Positions 61,059 to 64,000 of a DNA stretch of 64,000 nt are shown here, piece by piece; position 1 is the first letter of the stretch; each line of letters opens with the position of its first letter. The notes beneath the pieces were generated by a model that ran no database searches, was not told the DNA's origin, and saw only the letters and a program-made list of their open reading frames with translations. This stretch comes from Nocardioides sp. SYSU D00038. Lineage in GTDB: Bacteria; Actinomycetota; Actinomycetes; Propionibacteriales; Nocardioidaceae. A program made the position numbers and the translations under genes. The DNA lies in contig NZ_JAFFJT010000016.1 in the NCBI RefSeq assembly GCF_016924665.1, forward strand, positions 367,649 to 431,648, read 5' to 3'.

Positions 61059-61268
61059 ATGACTGACGAGCGCATCGAGGCAGTGCAGGCAGTGGTCGAC
61101 CGGGTGTCGTCGTGGCAGGACGGCGCCACCGAGGGCAAGGTCGCCGACGAGCTCCGCAAGGGCGCCCAGGAGGTGGGGATCGAGCTCAGCGACGACGAGG
61201 TGACCCGGCTCGCCGACGCGATCCAGGACGAGCACGGGGCGGTCTCGGCCGCCGAGGTGCTGCGCTAG
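61059..61268 (+). CDS. Small acidic hypothetical protein, 69 aa
   Basis: ATG 61059 ('MTDERIEAVQAVVDRVSSWQDGATEGKVADELRKGAQEVGIELSDDEVTRLADAIQDEHGAVSAAEVLR' in outline: acidic, helical, no Cys). An in-frame ATG at 61026 is possible but would lie in a GC-rich stretch. Good codon pattern. Likely a small stress-associated protein; no family recognised. Confidence 0.7.
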   Translation: MTDERIEAVQAVVDRVSSWQDGATEGKVADELRKGAQEVGIELSDDEVTRLADAIQDEHGAVSAAEVLR

Positions 61269-61298
61269 GCCGGATCCCGGGCCACGCCGGGCTTCGTC

Positions 61299-61550
61299 TC
61301 AGCGGCCCCGGCGGCGCAGCACGACCACCACGACGACCACCACGACGCCGGCGCCGAGCACCACCGCACCGCGCCGGAGGCCGGTGCGGGCCTGCGCCTC
61401 CAGCCGGGAGGTCAGCTGGTCGACGGTGCCGGCCAGCCGCTGGCGGGTCTGCTCGAGCTCGGCCTCGAGTGCCTCGAGCTCACCCTCGCGCGGCACGGGT
61501 CCTGCCTCCCCCGAGCGCGGCGTCGTCGAGCGCGGCGTCGTCGTTGCCAC
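61299..61550 (-). CDS. DUF3618 family protein
   Basis: 83 residues: a Thr/Ser/Pro N-terminus, the DUF3618 helix 'LEALEAELEQTRQRLAGTVDQLTSRL' and a C-terminal membrane anchor of valines ending RRRGR. DUF3618 proteins are small membrane-associated actinobacterial proteins of unknown role, often near phage-shock-like genes. Converges with the small acidic gene. Confidence 0.9.
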   Translation of the reverse strand: MATTTPRSTTPRSGEAGPVPREGELEALEAELEQTRQRLAGTVDQLTSRLEAQARTGLRRGAVVLGAGVVVVVVVVVLRRRGR

Positions 61551-61658
61551 CCACCACCGCGTGGTCGGTCCTCCCGAGTCGTTGCTGGGTCATGGCGTGC
61601 CGGTGCCCCGCCGCCGCTCCCCACATCCGCGACGCCGTGGGCTGCCAGACTGACATCC

Positions 61659-62294
61659 ATGGCCGAGATCCCCCACCGGCGCGGCGCCCCGATGCCGGGC
61701 GCGGAGGTGCTGGCCGAGCCGCTGCGCTCCCGGTGGAGCCCCAGCGTCTTCGACCCCGCTCACGTGGTGGGACGCGAGCAGGTGGTCGCGCTGATCCGGG
61801 CCGCGCAGTGGGCACCGAGCTGCGGCAACGCCCAACCGTGGCACCTGGTGGTCGCCGAGCGCGGCGACGCCACCCACGACCTGCTGGTCGCCCGACTCTC
61901 GCGCGGCAACGCCGGCTGGGTGCCCCGGGCCTCGCTGGTGCTCGTCGTCGGCGCCCAGGTCGCTCCTGACGACCGCGGCGAGGGTGGCACCAAGCCGGCC
62001 CACGCGGAGTACGACGCCGGGCAGGCCGCCGCCCACGTGACCCTCCAGGCGCGCGCGATGGGCCTGCACGCCCACCAGTTCGCCGGCTTCGACCGCACCG
62101 GGCTCGCCGCCGACCTCGGCGCGCCGCCGTGGGTGCGGCTGCTCGCCGGCATCGCGGTCGGCGTACCGGGCGACCTCGACGACGTGCCCGAGCGCGACCG
62201 CGAGCGCGAGCACCGGGTGCGGCGCCGCCGACCGGCCGAGCAGTGGGTGCACGCCGGGTCGTGGGGCACCCCGTGGCCGGGCCTGGAGCCGTGA
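61659..62294 (+). CDS. Nitroreductase family protein
   Basis: 211 residues; the ATG lies 7 nt after CAGACT (leaderless). FMN-binding motifs: 'LRSRWSPSVFD', 'IRAAQWAPSCGNAQPWHLVVA', 'DAGQAAAHVTLQARAMGLHAHQFAGF' and 'IAVGVPGD'. The fold suits NAD(P)H-dependent reduction of nitro compounds, quinones or flavins. The stop overlaps the next gene's GTG. Confidence 0.9.
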   Translation: MAEIPHRRGAPMPGAEVLAEPLRSRWSPSVFDPAHVVGREQVVALIRAAQWAPSCGNAQPWHLVVAERGDATHDLLVARLSRGNAGWVPRASLVLVVGAQVAPDDRGEGGTKPAHAEYDAGQAAAHVTLQARAMGLHAHQFAGFDRTGLAADLGAPPWVRLLAGIAVGVPGDLDDVPERDREREHRVRRRRPAEQWVHAGSWGTPWPGLEP

Positions 62295-62704
62295 CCGCGC
62301 GCCACCTCGGCGCGGTCGCGCTGCTGGCCGCCCTGGTCAACCTGCCCCTGGGGCACGGCCTGGTCAGCGGCCGCGACGTGCCCGCCGGCCTGGTCGGGGT
62401 CACGGCCGTGGCGGACCTGTTCCTCCTGCTGGTGCTCGGCCTCGGGCTGACCCTGGGCCGGCGTCGCGACCGGCCGCTGCTGCTCGTCGCCGAGACCGAC
62501 CTGACCCGCTGCCGGCCCGCCGGGCGGGTCGAGGCGCTGCCCGACGGCCGCTGGCTGGTGGAGGGCGACGTGCGCGACCTCGGCGCGGACTGGGTCGAGA
62601 TCGACGCCGGCGGCCGCCTGGTGCGCGTCGCCCTCGACGGGCACGCCAACCCGGCCCGCCACCAGCAGCCGGTGCGCGCGCTGGGGCGGCTGGCAGACTC
62701 GTGA
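62291..62704 (+). CDS. Small membrane protein of unknown function
   Basis: 137 residues from GTG 62291, overlapping the nitroreductase stop (GTGA). Two hydrophobic segments ('HLGAVALLAALVNLPLGHGLV', 'GLVGVTAVADLFLLLVLGLGLTLG') then a beta-rich soluble domain ('RPLLLVAETDLTRCRPAGRVEALPDGRWLVEGDVRDLGADWVEIDAGGRLVRVALDG'). Not recognised. Confidence 0.75.
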   Translation: MTARHLGAVALLAALVNLPLGHGLVSGRDVPAGLVGVTAVADLFLLLVLGLGLTLGRRRDRPLLLVAETDLTRCRPAGRVEALPDGRWLVEGDVRDLGADWVEIDAGGRLVRVALDGHANPARHQQPVRALGRLADS

Positions 62705-62706
62705 CC

Positions 62707-63189
62707 ATGACCTCCCTGTCGGACTTCCGGGCGACCTCGATCACCGGCGAGGACGTCGATCTGTCGTCCTACGACGGCCAGGTGGTGCTCGTGGTCAACA
62801 CGGCCTCGCAGTGCGGGTTCACCCCGCAGTACCAGGGCCTGCAGGAGCTGCACGACTCCTTCGCCGACCTCGGGTTCACCGTGCTCGGCTTCCCGTGCGA
62901 CCAGTTCGGCCACCAGGAGCCCGGCGACGACGCCGAGATCGCCGACTTCTGCGAGCGCAGCTTCGGCGTCCGGTTCCCGCTGTTCTCCAAGGTGGAGGTC
63001 AACGGCGACGGCGCCCACCCGCTGTTCCGCTGGCTCAAGGAGCAGAAGGGCGGCCTGCTCGGCGGCGCGATCAAGTGGAACTTCACCAAGTTCCTCGTCG
63101 GCAGGGACGGCCGGGTGCTCGGCCGCTACGCGCCGACCACGAAGCCCGAGAAGCTCGCCGGCGACATCGAGGAGGCGCTGCGCGCGTGA
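62707..63189 (+). CDS. Glutathione peroxidase-family thiol peroxidase
   Basis: 160 residues from ATG 62707, 7 nt after CAGACT (leaderless); the GTG at 62701 lies inside that spacing. Peroxidatic Cys36 in 'VNTASQCGFTPQYQGL', then 'VLGFPCDQFGHQEPG' (conserved Gln-type region), and 'IKWNFTKFLV' (Trp/Asn of the active site). Bacterial members without selenocysteine reduce peroxides with thioredoxin-type reductants. It overlaps the SRPBCC gene. Confidence 0.92.
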   Translation: MTSLSDFRATSITGEDVDLSSYDGQVVLVVNTASQCGFTPQYQGLQELHDSFADLGFTVLGFPCDQFGHQEPGDDAEIADFCERSFGVRFPLFSKVEVNGDGAHPLFRWLKEQKGGLLGGAIKWNFTKFLVGRDGRVLGRYAPTTKPEKLAGDIEEALRA

Positions 63190-63647
63190 CCACGTTCAGC
63201 GCCCACACCAGCGCCAGCGACGTCGTCCGGGCCGACCGCGACGCGGTCTGGGCGGTGCTCACCGACCCCGCCCAGGTCGCGAGCATGACGCCGTTCGTCA
63301 CCCGGATCACCCCCCGCGGTGAGCACTGGATCTGGGAGATGGGCGGCCTGGAGGTCCTGGGTCGCAAGGTCTCCCCGACGTTCACCGAACGGATGACGCT
63401 CACGCCGCAGAGCCGGATCGACTTCACCCACGACCCGCCCGAGGGCCGGGAGCGCGCCGGCGTCGAGGGCATCTACGAGCTCGAGGACGCCGACGACGGC
63501 ACCCTGCTCACCATCGACCTGACGATCTGCGTCGACCTGCCCCTGCCCCGCGCCGCCGGCCCCGCCGTCCGCGCCACGATGAAGGGCGTCATGGGCACCA
63601 TCGGCGACCGCTTCGCCAAGAACTTCCTCAACCGCCTCGGCGCCTGA
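63186..63647 (+). CDS. SRPBCC/START-fold protein
   Basis: 153 residues from GTG 63186, overlapping the peroxidase stop (GTGA). 'FSAHTSASDVVRADRDAVWAVLTDPAQVASMTPFVTRITPRGEHWIWEM' and 'RIDFTHDPPEGRERAGVEGIYELEDADDGTLLTIDLTICVDLPLPRAAGPAV' fit the polyketide cyclase/lipid-binding SRPBCC fold. Binds a hydrophobic ligand; biological role unknown. Last gene before the repeat cluster. Confidence 0.87.
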   Translation: MTTFSAHTSASDVVRADRDAVWAVLTDPAQVASMTPFVTRITPRGEHWIWEMGGLEVLGRKVSPTFTERMTLTPQSRIDFTHDPPEGRERAGVEGIYELEDADDGTLLTIDLTICVDLPLPRAAGPAVRATMKGVMGTIGDRFAKNFLNRLGA

Positions 63648-63654
63648 CCCCGCG

Positions 63655-64000
63655 CTGGTCGAGCGGCGACGAGCCCCCGGCAGCCGAAAGCCGACCGTCC
63701 CCACCGGCGCTGGTTGAGGTGCGAGCGGAGCGAGCCTCGAAACCCCCGCACCCGAACGCGCTCCGGCGGGAACGGGAGGGCTTCCGTCTCACCGGGTTTC
63801 GAGACAGGACTTCGTCCTTCCTCGACCACCGGCGCTGGTTGAGGTGCGAGCGGAGCGAGCCTCGAAACCCCAGACGGCCGAACGCCCTCCCGTTCCCACG
63901 GGAGGGCTCTTGGCTCGCCGGGTCTCGAGGCTCAGGCCTGGCGGCCTTCGCACCTCGACCAGCGCAGGTACCGGTGGTCGAGCAGCGAGGAGCGCCAGCG
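63655..64000. repeat. Second cluster of modular hairpin repeats
   Basis: No gene to the window edge. Elements: 63710-63747 and 63835-63871 (core GCGAGCGGAGCGAGC), 63787-63832 (core GGACTTCGTCC, reversed) and 63913-63964 (core AGGCCTGGCGGCCT, reversed). A GCCCTCCC...GGGAGGGC hairpin lies at 63883-63907. The same units form the array at 14208-15032 and the single copy at 4982-5040. Confidence 0.85.

Overview
The window is very GC-rich actinobacterial DNA. Gene content, frequent GTG and apparently leaderless starts, and intergenic repeats built on TGGTTGAGG...CTCGAAACCC suggest Nocardioidaceae, probably Nocardioides or a close relative (an inference from general knowledge, not a search). The middle of the left half carries the block usually found near actinobacterial oriC: cyclophilin, rhomboid protease, crgA, a DUF881 gene, then on the minus strand fhaA-fhaB-pstP-rodA-pbpA-pknA-pknB and tRNA-Leu(CAG). 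This block runs peptidoglycan growth and its Ser/Thr phosphorylation.

Layout. 1-1.45 kb: a less GC-rich edge with a ParB/Srx-domain gene running off the window and an uncharacterised helical partner; it abuts a 5'-truncated LuxR regulator. 2.9-11.9 kb: housekeeping and hypothetical genes (DUF4242, SARP-like regulator, lipoprotein, metallo-beta-lactamase fold, fatty-acid hydroxylase with a FadR-like regulator and visible operator, SURF1, patatin, acyltransferase). 11.9-25.4 kb: the cell-division/cell-wall block, with a tandemly duplicated CrgA and a dense repeat array. 25.4-33.7 kb: an accessory stretch beyond tRNA-Leu (DUF418, TetR, F420-type PPOX protein, small ORF, MFS exporter, methyltransferase, FAD monooxygenase, hydrolase). 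33.7-48.6 kb: a GntR-centred catabolic region. 48.8-64 kb: mixed genes (SDR, TetR-controlled oxidoreductase, SGNH hydrolase, alditol oxidase, SOS-box-controlled 13E12 remnant, CDF exporter with ArsR regulator, small stress and redox proteins), ending in another repeat cluster.

The most interesting system is the 33.7-48.6 kb region. A GntR/FCD regulator sits among two MFS transporters, a D-2-hydroxyacid dehydrogenase, a tartrate/D-malate-type dehydrogenase, an AtuA-family (DUF1446) protein with its DUF4387 partner, an FAD-binding dehydrogenase, a glycerate kinase and a complete Fe(III)-type ABC importer. Three promoters in the region (upstream of the HD-domain gene, the second MFS gene and the ABC solute-binding gene) carry the same element, a TTGAC -35 followed by TGC-N4-GCA in the spacer, with TGCAAC nearby. 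I read this as one regulon importing and degrading an unknown hydroxylated organic acid through glycerate.

Two repeat families also stand out. One is a ~67-bp palindrome (three copies) whose arms differ by compensatory substitutions. The other is a modular element with constant flanks and interchangeable self-complementary cores.
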